Source: JANQKX01 sp039028695 (lineage in GTDB: Bacteria > Pseudomonadota > Alphaproteobacteria > Kiloniellales > Kiloniellaceae). Taken from it: a DNA stretch of 26,481 nucleotides. The stretch's first letter is position 1; every line of letters starts with the position of its first letter. A program made the translations under genes and the position numbers. The notes beneath the pieces are model-generated. The model ran no database searches, was not told where the DNA came from, and saw nothing but the letters and a program-made list of their open reading frames with translations. The stretch lies in assembly GCA_039028695.1 (NCBI GenBank), contig JBCCHN010000068.1, positions 1 to 26,481 of the forward strand, read 5' to 3'. Below are positions 1 through 6,358 of this stretch, in pieces.

Positions 1-1039
1 CGCCCCTGTCGATCAAGGCCTGCATCACCGCATAGCCATTTTCATGGCAGAAAGAGATCTGAGATCCACGCCGGGCGCTATCCCGCGGGCTGGCGAGGAT
101 TAGGTCGGGACAGTGTTGTTCCACCAAGCGGATGAAAAGCTCGCTCAGTTGGATGGACCGGGCGCGCAGGTTTTCCATCTCCACGGACTCCCAAACATCC
201 AACGCCGCCTCCAAGGCGCTAAAGGCGATGATTGAGGGGGTACCCACCCGCAGGCGCTCCACACCCGGGCCGGGCCGGTAGTCCAGGTCGAAGGAAAAGG
301 GCGCCGCGTGCCCCAACCAACCGGACAAGGCCGGGCGTACCTCATCCGCCCATCGGGGTGCCACGTAGATAAAGGCCGGCGCGCCAGGCCCCCCGTTGAG
401 ATACTTGTAGGTGCAGCCAACGGCGAAATCGGCCTTGGCGCCGGTCAGGTCCACGGGCAGGGCGCCGGCAGAATGAGCCAGATCCCACAAGGTGATCACC
501 CCATGGGCCTGAGCCTTTTGGGTTAGGGCCGCCATGTCGTGGAGGCGCCCCGTGCGGTAATCCACCTCGGTCAGCATCAGGACGGCCACCTGGTCATCAA
601 TGGCGTCTTCGACCCCCTCTGGTTCCACCAGCTTTAATCTGTGCCCCTTGTCGAGGGATGTGATCAGGCCCTCGGCCATATAGAGATCCGAGGGGAAGTT
701 GCCCCGGTCGGACAGGATAGTGCGGCGGCCGGGATTCATCTCCAGAGCTGCCGCCAGGGCCTGATAGACCTTGATGGAGAGGGTGTCGCCCATGGTCACG
801 CTACCGGGCGGTGCGCCGATTAATCTGCCAATGCGATCGCCAATGCGTTGCGGCTGGTCCATCCAGCCGGCTTCGTTCCAGGCCTTGATCAGTAGCTCGC
901 CCCATTCGGCCGCCATGGTTTGGGCAACCCGGGCCTCGGCAGCCTTGGGTAAGGGCCCCAAGGAGTTGCCGTCCAGATAAATAATGCCCTGGGGCAGGTG
1001 GAACAGTTCCCTCGTTTTCAAAAAATCGGTTGGGGGCAA
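1..1039 (-). CDS. kynU: Kynureninase, 3' end cut by window edge
   Basis: This is a PLP-dependent hydrolase that cleaves L-kynurenine to anthranilate and alanine in cytosolic tryptophan catabolism. The reading frame holds 346 codons and runs off the window, so roughly 50-70 C-terminal residues are missing given the family's usual length of about 400. Visible family marks are YLDGNSLGPLP near the N-terminus, the PLP-binding aspartate region LWDLAHSAGALPVDL, and TYKYLNGGPG, whose Lys212 is the expected Schiff-base lysine. The start is taken as TTG because an AAAGGAGG ribosome site lies 7 nt upstream. The nearby ATG at 1044 is out of frame and hits a stop after eight codons. It lies 47 bp downstream of the VOC-cupin gene on the same strand, so the two are probably one operon. 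The family call is firm; the non-ATG start is an inference. Confidence 0.93.
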   Translation of the reverse strand, partial: MPPTDFLKTRELFHLPQGIIYLDGNSLGPLPKAAEARVAQTMAAEWGELLIKAWNEAGWMDQPQRIGDRIGRLIGAPPGSVTMGDTLSIKVYQALAAALEMNPGRRTILSDRGNFPSDLYMAEGLITSLDKGHRLKLVEPEGVEDAIDDQVAVLMLTEVDYRTGRLHDMAALTQKAQAHGVITLWDLAHSAGALPVDLTGAKADFAVGCTYKYLNGGPGAPAFIYVAPRWADEVRPALSGWLGHAAPFSFDLDYRPGPGVERLRVGTPSIIAFSALEAALDVWESVEMENLRARSIQLSELFIRLVEQHCPDLILASPRDSARRGSQISFCHENGYAVMQALIDRG

Positions 1040-1046
1040 AGCATGC

Positions 1047-1054
1047 CCTCCTTT
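1047..1054 (-). promoter_or_regulatory. Shine-Dalgarno that decides the kynU TTG start
   Basis: On the minus strand this reads AAAGGAGG, an almost perfect anti-16S match. It is 7 nt from the in-frame TTG at 1039 and only 2 nt from an out-of-frame ATG, so TTG is the supported start. Confidence 0.75.
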
Positions 1055-1086
1055 ACTTTGGATCGGCTTCGACCTTTTCGCCTAGT

Positions 1087-2208
1087 CTACAGGGACCTGT
1101 TTGTTATCTCAAAATCGTCCGGCAGGGTGACCTCAAGCAGCTCCAAATCCGGCGACCAATCGTGAAAGCGGTGGGTCTGGTCCGGCGGCAGACTGAAGCT
1201 ATCGCCGGCTGACAGCTTATGAGGTTCCTCCCCTTGGCAATCGACCGTCAGCCCCCCGCTAAGAATAAAAGAAAAATGCAGGTCGGCGCCGTGACGAAAC
1301 TCTATGGCTGAGGACTCGCCGCGGGGCCTGGCTACCATGACTCCGGCCAGGCCGCCGCTGGCCGCTGCTACGCCCGTCTCGCGCGCCTCAAAGCCCGGCA
1401 ATCGCCAAGGGACCCAGCGTGCCTTTTCAACTTGATGGTGGCAGAAGACCTGGCCAGCAAAGCGGCGATCGGGTTCGCGGAGCGGTGTGGGCAGATCCAG
1501 GCCGTGATCGATCGTTGTGATGTGATCCGCTGGCACGCCGATTTCGACCACCTCCAGATTGTCCGAGGCTTCCAATACCCGGTGGCGGATCTCGGGGGGC
1601 TGGGTCACACAGTCCCCGGCGGAAAGGATAAAGGGTGGACCCTGATCCTCGTAAACCAGGCGCACCCAGCCTCGAGCGCAGTAAATCAACTGAAAGCGAA
1701 CGGTGTGAAAATGCACCATGTCCGGTACCGGGCCCCCTTGGGGGATGCGAATGTGGGAGGCGATCATGGAACCCTGCAGTCGTCCCGGCAAAAGATCCCG
1801 ATAGAGCATGCCGGCTCGCCCAACAGTCCAATCTTCGGGGCCCCCGAGAGCCTGGAAAGAGGCTTCGCTTTGCCGTTCGATAGGTGCCAGATGCGGCGCG
1901 TTCTCGCGTATTTTTATTTTTGTTCCGCCAGGTGAAACCAGTTCCGTCTCGCCCCCGGCCAGCTGATGGGGGGCAGAGGATAGAATGCGCAAAACGCCGC
2001 CGGGGCCGGGTCGGCTGCCCGTTAACCTGATCCGCAGGCCATGACCGTAAAGTACCGCGACAGCAGGGTTGTCCGAAGGGAAGATCTTTTCCAGGCGAAA
2101 GCCAAGGCCTCCGGTGAAAAAGGCCAAGTCTTTGGTCAGATCGGTGGTCGGCAATACTGCCTCGGCGAGACCCTCCGGGGGGGTGGTGAAACTTCCGTCT
2201 CGGGACAT
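1087..2208 (-). CDS. VOC-cupin-cupin fusion protein next to kynureninase
   Basis: This 373-aa protein appears to have three modules. Residues about 14-105 resemble a glyoxalase/VOC domain (LPTTDLTKDLAFFTGGLGF, the usual start of a VOC beta-alpha-beta unit). Residues about 145-226 form a cupin with HFH (His166, His168), Gln173 in the usual Glu position, and His209. Residues about 285-363 form a second cupin with His306, His311 and His346. ATG at 2208 is chosen because upstream codons of the longer 419-codon frame read like non-coding sequence; no strong ribosome site is visible. Lying directly upstream of kynU suggests a role in tryptophan/kynurenine breakdown, for example a metal-dependent ring dioxygenase. 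That is inference: 3-hydroxyanthranilate dioxygenase is a cupin, but this protein is not clearly that enzyme. No signal peptide is seen, so it is probably cytosolic. Confidence 0.8.
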   Translation of the reverse strand: MSRDGSFTTPPEGLAEAVLPTTDLTKDLAFFTGGLGFRLEKIFPSDNPAVAVLYGHGLRIRLTGSRPGPGGVLRILSSAPHQLAGGETELVSPGGTKIKIRENAPHLAPIERQSEASFQALGGPEDWTVGRAGMLYRDLLPGRLQGSMIASHIRIPQGGPVPDMVHFHTVRFQLIYCARGWVRLVYEDQGPPFILSAGDCVTQPPEIRHRVLEASDNLEVVEIGVPADHITTIDHGLDLPTPLREPDRRFAGQVFCHHQVEKARWVPWRLPGFEARETGVAAASGGLAGVMVARPRGESSAIEFRHGADLHFSFILSGGLTVDCQGEEPHKLSAGDSFSLPPDQTHRFHDWSPDLELLEVTLPDDFEITNRSL

Positions 2209-2323
2209 ATTGGGCTTAGTGCGGATCGTACAACATAAGAGAAGCCTCTCGTTCGCCAAGGAAGCATAGCGCAAGATGCAGCAAAGCAAGGAGGATAAAT
2301 TGTTTGGGGCGCCTTGGTCACGC

Positions 2324-2344
2324 GTTTCGCCGTGGCAGCGAAAC
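2324..2344. repeat. Inverted repeat upstream of the VOC-cupin gene
   Basis: GTTTCGC and GCGAAAC form perfect 7-bp arms around a 7-nt spacer. The element lies between the end of the small secreted-protein gene and the VOC-cupin gene, about 115 bp before the latter's start. It has no following T run, so it is not a clear terminator and could be an operator. Confidence 0.4.
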
Positions 2345-2351
2345 AAATCCT

Positions 2352-2400
2352 ATTGGGGCAGTCTTTTTATTGGGGCAGTCTTTTTATTGGGGCAGTCTTT
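2352..2400. repeat. 17-bp tandem repeat, 2.9 copies
   Basis: The unit ATTGGGGCAGTCTTTTT occurs twice perfectly (2352-2368, 2369-2385) and then for 15 of its 17 bases (2386-2400). The third copy covers the last codons of the minus-strand secreted-protein gene and its stop, so the gene's 3' end has been copied twice downstream of itself. Confidence 0.9.
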
Positions 2401-2761
2401 CCACCGCAAAGGTACCTTCGCAATAGTCGCCCAGGACCGTCTGCCAGATCCCCACACCTTTTTCAAACTCAATGGCGCCGGTTAGTTCGGCTACTGTGAT
2501 GCCGATGGTGGTGACTTCCCCCAAAAATTGTCCCTTTGCATCTACCGTGCCGTCAATGCCTAAAGTTTGGTCGGGCAATTGAGCAAAACCGTTCACCGTG
2601 CCATCGTCCACATTCACATTAAAAATGAAGGATGGGCAGGTGGTATCGTCCGAGGAGCCCAGCCCCTTCCACTTGCCGTCGAAATTATTCGCTGATAGGC
2701 CCGACGCCCCAACCAAAAGTATAGGCGCCGCCAATACCATGCCTTTAACGAATTCCCTCAT
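2384..2761 (-). CDS. Small secreted protein of unknown function
   Basis: This 125-aa protein starts with a clear Sec signal peptide: MREFVK, a hydrophobic core at residues 7-20, and likely cleavage near LSA (residues 22-24). The mature part is rich in Gly, Thr and Val with alternating polar and non-polar residues, which fits a small all-beta fold. Two cysteines (42 and 114) could form one disulfide after export. I do not recognise the family. It is followed 130 bp upstream by hpt on the same strand, but the gap suggests separate transcription. The last codons and stop lie inside a 17-bp tandem repeat, so the C-terminus may vary between strains. Confidence 0.75.
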   Translation of the reverse strand: MREFVKGMVLAAPILLVGASGLSANNFDGKWKGLGSSDDTTCPSFIFNVNVDDGTVNGFAQLPDQTLGIDGTVDAKGQFLGEVTTIGITVAELTGAIEFEKGVGIWQTVLGDYCEGTFAVERLPQ

Positions 2762-2891
2762 TGCCCCATCCCTAAGAGCCCAGTTTTATTTGCTAGGATT
2801 TTAAAGGGGCATAATGCTGGAAAATAGCGAGAAAATCAATGATTTAATGGGCTTTACCAAACCCTAAAAGGCTGGGGGCCACCTTTGTTGG

Positions 2892-3407
2892 TTAACCGAC
2901 AATCCCAATAAAGGGCAAATGTCGATAATTCTCGGCATAATCGATGCCGTACCCGGCGACAAAAACGTCATCAATTGGAAAGCCGGTAAAATCGATCGCG
3001 ATCTCTATCTCACGACGGCTCGGTTTGTCGAGCAAGGCACAGCTCCAAATTCCCTCCGGCTCCCTCTGAGCGAGCAGCGCGTGGGCATAGGCCAGCGAAC
3101 GACCCGTATCGGCGATGTCGTCCACCAAGAGCACCTTCTTGCCGGCGACCTCTGTGGGGACATCACCCAAGAGATGAACCTCACCGGCACTTTCCTTACT
3201 CATTCCGTAGCTGCTGAGGCGGATAAACTCGATTTGCGGCGTCGCTCCGGCACGGGATAAGGCCCGAGTCAGGTCCGCCATAAAAATAAAGCTGCCTTTC
3301 AGCAAACCGACCATCACAAAATCGGGCCCAATCTCCGAGACGATTTCCTGGGCCAGGGCGCCAATGCGGTTTTTTAGCCGTTCCACCGGGATCATCTCTT
3401 GGATCAT
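2892..3407 (-). CDS. hpt: Hypoxanthine phosphoribosyltransferase
   Basis: This cytosolic purine-salvage enzyme joins hypoxanthine (often also guanine) to PRPP, giving IMP or GMP. The 171-aa product has the type I phosphoribosyltransferase layout: GLLKGSFIFMADL at residues 34-46, the flexible loop RLSSYGMS near residues 63-70, and the PRPP-binding motif LLVDDIADTGRS at 93-104 with its two adjacent aspartates. The C-terminal part VFVAGYGIDYAENYRHLPFIG matches the base-binding end of the family. ATG at 3407 is chosen because GGAGAGGAG lies 3-4 nt upstream; a longer 194-codon frame adds a basic tail that runs through this ribosome site. The gene stands alone and is divergent from the 118-aa hypothetical gene. 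Confidence 0.95.
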   Translation of the reverse strand: MIQEMIPVERLKNRIGALAQEIVSEIGPDFVMVGLLKGSFIFMADLTRALSRAGATPQIEFIRLSSYGMSKESAGEVHLLGDVPTEVAGKKVLLVDDIADTGRSLAYAHALLAQREPEGIWSCALLDKPSRREIEIAIDFTGFPIDDVFVAGYGIDYAENYRHLPFIGIVG

Positions 3408-3552
3408 GGTGCTCCTCTCCCGCGGCAGCTTTTTCCAGCCATTTTGCCGCGACCTAAAATTTACCCTGTTAACCAAGGATTTACCAAGATTTAACCGAAG
3501 ATTATTGCCCTCGCGTTATACCCGTTTCAAAAGCAAATCACCACATTGGGGG

Positions 3553-3909
3553 ATGTGGACTGTGTCTCTATCCGAAATTCGCTCAGATAACGCCGTGCGT
3601 ATCGCGGTGATGTTGAACCAGGCAGTCTCGACCGAGGATGCCCTCTCGGCACTGTTGCCCAACCCTTGGACGGTCGGGCTGATCGCGGGCGAGGGGGGAA
3701 AACGCTTTGCCGTGTGCGAGGCACCGGCCAGCGAATCTGTGGACCGCTTTCAGGTGGAAAGGACCCTGCGTGCGGCGCTGGTCAAGGCACTCGACCACCA
3801 GGACGATGCCGCTTCGGGCCGTTTGGCCATCCATATGGATAATCCCTATTTTCTCGGTGGAACCAATAGCCTGTGGTTCCTGCGGGCCTGTAACGACAAT
3901 CGGCCTTAA
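3553..3909 (+). CDS. Hypothetical protein, 118 aa
   Basis: I do not recognise this protein. It begins MWTVSLSEIRS and contains an acidic-basic mixed helix-like region (VDRFQVERTLRAALVKALDHQ) followed by RLAIHMDNPYFLGGTNSLWFL. There is no signal peptide or membrane segment. The frame is open much further upstream (to 3364), but those codons overlap the divergent hpt gene and its ribosome site, so a start near 3553 is more likely. A GTG at 3562 is an alternative, with GGGGG about 9 nt upstream. Codon composition resembles the neighbouring genes. An antisense frame also spans this region, so the call is moderate. Confidence 0.5.
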   Translation: MWTVSLSEIRSDNAVRIAVMLNQAVSTEDALSALLPNPWTVGLIAGEGGKRFAVCEAPASESVDRFQVERTLRAALVKALDHQDDAASGRLAIHMDNPYFLGGTNSLWFLRACNDNRP

Positions 3910-3926
3910 AGATCTCAACGGGAAAG

Positions 3927-3938
3927 GCGCCGCGGCGC
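3927..3938. repeat. 12-bp GC palindrome
   Basis: GCGCCGCGGCGC is a perfect self-complementary 12-mer located 18 bp after the 118-aa gene. It is followed about 20 bp later by a T-rich stretch. It might contribute to a weak transcription end for that gene, but the spacing is too long for a standard intrinsic terminator. Confidence 0.35.
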
Positions 3939-3960
3939 TCAAATCCTCAAAAATTGTTCT

Positions 3961-3986
3961 TTTTTGTTGTTTTTTGTTGTTTTTTG
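3961..3986. repeat. T-rich 10-bp tandem repeat
   Basis: The unit TTTTTGTTGT is repeated twice perfectly and continues as TTTTTG, with a related TTGTTC block just before. It sits 64 bp upstream of the DeoR-type repressor start and gives a bendable, AT-rich tract at a likely promoter. Confidence 0.7.
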
Positions 3987-4049
3987 CCCCGATTCTATGG
4001 CCTGAATAGGATCTGAACAGACAAACAAGATCCGTCTAAGGGGCAACTA

Positions 4050-4814
4050 TTGAGTACGCTGCGGCAAAGCGAGATCCTGCGCTTGGTCAGACGCAAGGGT
4101 AATTGCACCATCGAGGAGCTGGCCCGGCAGCTAAAGGTATCCACCGAAACCATCCGGCGCAATGTGAAGCCCCTGGTATCTGGCCGGCTGGTTCAAAAGG
4201 TACATGGCGGGATTGTTCTGCCCGATGAGTTTGGCGAACCGCCCCTAAGAGCGCGTATGTCCCGCAACAAAGCTGCAAAGCTGGCCATCGCCGAGGGGGT
4301 GGCCGATCTCATCAGCAGCGGCGATTCCCTGATCATCGACTCTGGCTCGACCACCGCCTATGTGGCACGGGCCTTACTCGATCTAAAAAATCTGACGGTT
4401 GTGACCAATTCGGCCTACCTGGCCAATATCTTGGCCGCAGAGAACAGTCATCGCATTTTCCTGGCCGGCGGCGAAATGAGGGGACATGACGGTGCCGCAT
4501 TTGGGCAGGATGCGATTACCTTTCTGGGGCGTTTCGAAGTGGACTATGCCGTGCTTTCGGTGGGTGCGATCCATGGTCAAGGCGGGTTTTTGGTTCATCA
4601 TCTTTGCGAAGCGGATTTCTCGGGCACGGCAATCAAGCAGGCGCAAACGACGGTTTTCGCCGCCGATTCGTCAAAATTCGATCGTATGGCGCCTGTTAAA
4701 CTATGCGATCTGGCGGCTGCCGATTATGTGGTGACAGATCGCTTACCCAGTGGCGAATTGCGTCGGCGCTTGGATCATGCTGAAGTCTCGATGGTTTTGG
4801 GTGCAGTCGCCTAA
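4050..4814 (+). CDS. DeoR/GlpR-family transcriptional repressor
   Basis: This 254-aa regulator has an N-terminal DeoR winged helix (residues about 3-57: RQSEILRLVRRKGNCTIEELA, then VSTETIRRNVKPL as the recognition helix) followed by KVHGGIV, a family hallmark. The C-terminal sensor domain (about 75-235) carries the sugar-isomerase-like motif IIDSGSTTAYVARAL and later LSVGAIHGQGGF and FAADSSKFD. Family members usually bind a phosphorylated small molecule and lose DNA affinity. The start is TTG with AAGGGG upstream. It lies 216 bp before the phosphonate-type importer on the same strand, and that gap holds two identical-type inverted repeats around a promoter, so it probably represses the importer operon. 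The ligand is unknown; a phosphonate or phosphorylated breakdown product would be sensible. Confidence 0.92.
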   Translation: MSTLRQSEILRLVRRKGNCTIEELARQLKVSTETIRRNVKPLVSGRLVQKVHGGIVLPDEFGEPPLRARMSRNKAAKLAIAEGVADLISSGDSLIIDSGSTTAYVARALLDLKNLTVVTNSAYLANILAAENSHRIFLAGGEMRGHDGAAFGQDAITFLGRFEVDYAVLSVGAIHGQGGFLVHHLCEADFSGTAIKQAQTTVFAADSSKFDRMAPVKLCDLAAADYVVTDRLPSGELRRRLDHAEVSMVLGAVA

Positions 4815-4864
4815 CTGTCATCGCCTTGCCACATGGTTGTAATTAGTTTGGGTTATCTTGAAAA

Positions 4865-4880
4865 TCTCACCTTAATGAGA
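4865..4880. promoter_or_regulatory. Putative repressor operator O1
   Basis: TCTCACCTTAATGAGA is an inverted repeat with arms TCTCA/TGAGA around 6 nt. The same architecture, with AATGAGA shared, recurs at 4993-5008. It lies 26 bp upstream of the -35 element of the importer promoter. Confidence 0.6.
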
Positions 4881-4906
4881 GTGCAAATTTTTTTTGGGGG
4901 GGTTTG

Positions 4907-4935
4907 TTGACATGTAAAATATGGATGCATCTAAT
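4907..4935 (+). promoter_or_regulatory. Sigma70-type promoter of the importer operon
   Basis: TTGACA at 4907-4912 is a perfect -35, followed after exactly 17 bp by TCTAAT (4930-4935), a 5/6 match to the -10 consensus. It lies within an AT-rich stretch and is bracketed by two matching inverted repeats. The predicted leader before the binding-protein ATG is about 90 nt. Confidence 0.7.
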
Positions 4936-4992
4936 CAGATATATGAATTTTCGATGTGGGAGCTTCACTTCTAGAGTAGCGATCGCAAAAAT

Positions 4993-5008
4993 TCTCATGG
5001 CAATGAGA
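4993..5008. promoter_or_regulatory. Putative repressor operator O2
   Basis: TCTCATGGCAATGAGA has the same TCTCA-N6-TGAGA pattern as O1 and is a slightly longer perfect repeat (TTCTCAT/ATGAGAA). It lies in the leader, 57 bp after the -10 element and 22 bp before the binding-protein start. Its centre is 128 bp from that of O1, a spacing compatible with repression by looping. Confidence 0.62.
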
Positions 5009-5030
5009 AATAAAAATACGGGAGGAAATC

Positions 5031-6071
5031 ATGACTTCTAAAAGGTTCAAAGATAGTATTACCACGGCCGTGGCCGTCGCGGGCCTGTTGGCTTTTTCTG
5101 CGCAGGCTGCCCAAGCCGAAACCGAGCTGACCGTCTATACTGCGGTTGAAGCCGAGGATTTGAAGCGCTACGCGGAGGCCTTCAACGAGGATCATCCGGA
5201 CATTAAGATTCGCTGGGTTCGGGATTCCACCGGCATTGTCACCAACAAGTTGTTGGCGGAAAAAGATAACCCGCAGGCCGATGTGATCTGGGGCCTGGCA
5301 GCGACCAGCCTGATGATCATGAAAAATGAAGGTATGCTCGAGGCTTATCAGCCGGCTGGCCTGGACAAGCTGAACCCCAATTTCCGAGATGCCGAGGATC
5401 CTCCCTATTGGACGGGTATGGATGCCTGGGTCGCGGCCGTGTGCTTCAACACGGTGGAAGGCGAAAAACATGGGCTGCCCGTGCCGACCAGTTGGAAAGA
5501 GCTAACCGATCCAGTTTACAAGGGCCACCTGGCCATGCCTAATCCCGGATCTTCCGGAACGGGCTTTTTGGACGTTTCCAGCTGGTTGCAGATGTTCGGC
5601 GAAGAGGGCGGATGGGAATTCATGGAAGCCCTGCACGCCAACATCAATCACTACACCCACTCCGGCTCCAAGCCCTGTAAGCAAGCGGCCGCCGGCGAAA
5701 TTCCGATCGGCATTTCTTTTGCCTTTCGCGGGGCCAAGTCAAAGGCGCAAGGGGCCCCCTTGGAAATCGTCATTCCGTCTGAGGGAATCGGTTGGGATAT
5801 GGAAGCTACCGCCATCGTTGCCGGTACGGGCAACTTAGAAGCAGCCCAAAAGCTGGTAGATTGGTCGATCAGCGAAAAGGCCAACAAGCTGTATAACGAA
5901 GGTTATGCGGTGGTCGCCATTTCGGAACTGGCCAAGCCGGTTGAGCATTTCCCCGAGGGAATCACCGATGCCATGATCAACAATGATTTCGAGTGGGCAG
6001 CGGCCAATAAAGCCAAAATCATTGAAGAATGGACCAGCCGCTTTGATGCCAAGTCCGAGCCGAAAAGCTGA
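5031..6071 (+). CDS. ABC importer substrate-binding protein, 2-aminoethylphosphonate type (PhnS2/AepX-like)
   Basis: This periplasmic protein of 346 aa captures the substrate for the downstream ATPase and permease. It has a Sec signal peptide with cleavage after AQA (about residue 29) and the extracellular solute-binding fold of the iron/polyamine/phosphonate cluster. The mature N-terminus ELTVYTAVEAEDLKRYAEAF, the stretch WTGMDAWVAAVCFNT, the block MPNPGSSGTGFLDVSSWLQ, HYTHSGSKPC, and GIGWDMEA agree with what I remember of the 2-aminoethylphosphonate binding-protein family. GGAGGAAATC gives a strong ribosome site. It is the first gene of the operon and is followed by a stable stem-loop, typical for a binding protein made in excess. 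The substrate could be 2-aminoethylphosphonate or an N-methylated analogue; ferric iron is less likely given the gene context. Confidence 0.85.
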   Translation: MTSKRFKDSITTAVAVAGLLAFSAQAAQAETELTVYTAVEAEDLKRYAEAFNEDHPDIKIRWVRDSTGIVTNKLLAEKDNPQADVIWGLAATSLMIMKNEGMLEAYQPAGLDKLNPNFRDAEDPPYWTGMDAWVAAVCFNTVEGEKHGLPVPTSWKELTDPVYKGHLAMPNPGSSGTGFLDVSSWLQMFGEEGGWEFMEALHANINHYTHSGSKPCKQAAAGEIPIGISFAFRGAKSKAQGAPLEIVIPSEGIGWDMEATAIVAGTGNLEAAQKLVDWSISEKANKLYNEGYAVVAISELAKPVEHFPEGITDAMINNDFEWAAANKAKIIEEWTSRFDAKSEPKS

Positions 6072-6104
6072 TTTCCTGTCACTGACATAAGATTTCAGTC
6101 CGTG

Positions 6105-6134
6105 CCGCCCCCCGAGTTTTTCTTTGGGGGGCGG
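6105..6134 (+). other. Strong stem-loop after the binding-protein gene
   Basis: CCGCCCCCC (6105-6113) pairs perfectly with GGGGGGCGG (6126-6134) over a 12-nt T-rich loop. No T run follows, so it is more likely a 3'-end protector or partial attenuator than a full terminator. It would let the binding protein be made in excess over the ATPase and permease. Confidence 0.65.
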
Positions 6135-6312
6135 TTCACATCTGATTGGGATAGCGACAACGGCATGAGCCCGGATCCGGCGGATGCGATGGTGAAGGGA
6201 ATGCGATTGTCTCTTGATTATGTCGCGCTTTAAGTGAATGGGGTACAGTTTCAGTAGAGCCTGGATTTAATCGTGTTGGAAAGGTTCTTTAAAAATTCGC
6301 AAAAGAATGCTT

Positions 6313-6332
6313 CGATAATTCGTGCGTTATCG
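6313..6332. repeat. Inverted repeat just upstream of the ATPase gene
   Basis: CGATAA and TTATCG flank 8 nt, ending 26 bp before the ATPase start. It could be a small operator or an RNA hairpin. The rest of the 287-bp gap (6072-6358) shows only the stem-loop at 6105-6134 and no convincing gene. Confidence 0.35.
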
Positions 6333-6358
6333 TAGGCGGCCGTGCGGCGGGGAAAGTA

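Noticed and set aside
2820..2892. Possible terminator after hpt
   Set aside because: AAAGG/CCTTT pairing around a C-rich loop exists on the minus strand, but the stem is short and no proper T run follows.
3583..3942. 119-codon antisense frame over the 118-aa hypothetical gene
   Set aside because: Pro/Arg-rich start and no sensible ribosome site; the plus-strand frame looks more protein-like, though neither is certain.
6164..6232. 22-codon ORF (starts MSPDPADAMV) in the gap before the ATPase gene
   Set aside because: No ribosome site of quality and no sign of conservation; too short to support.
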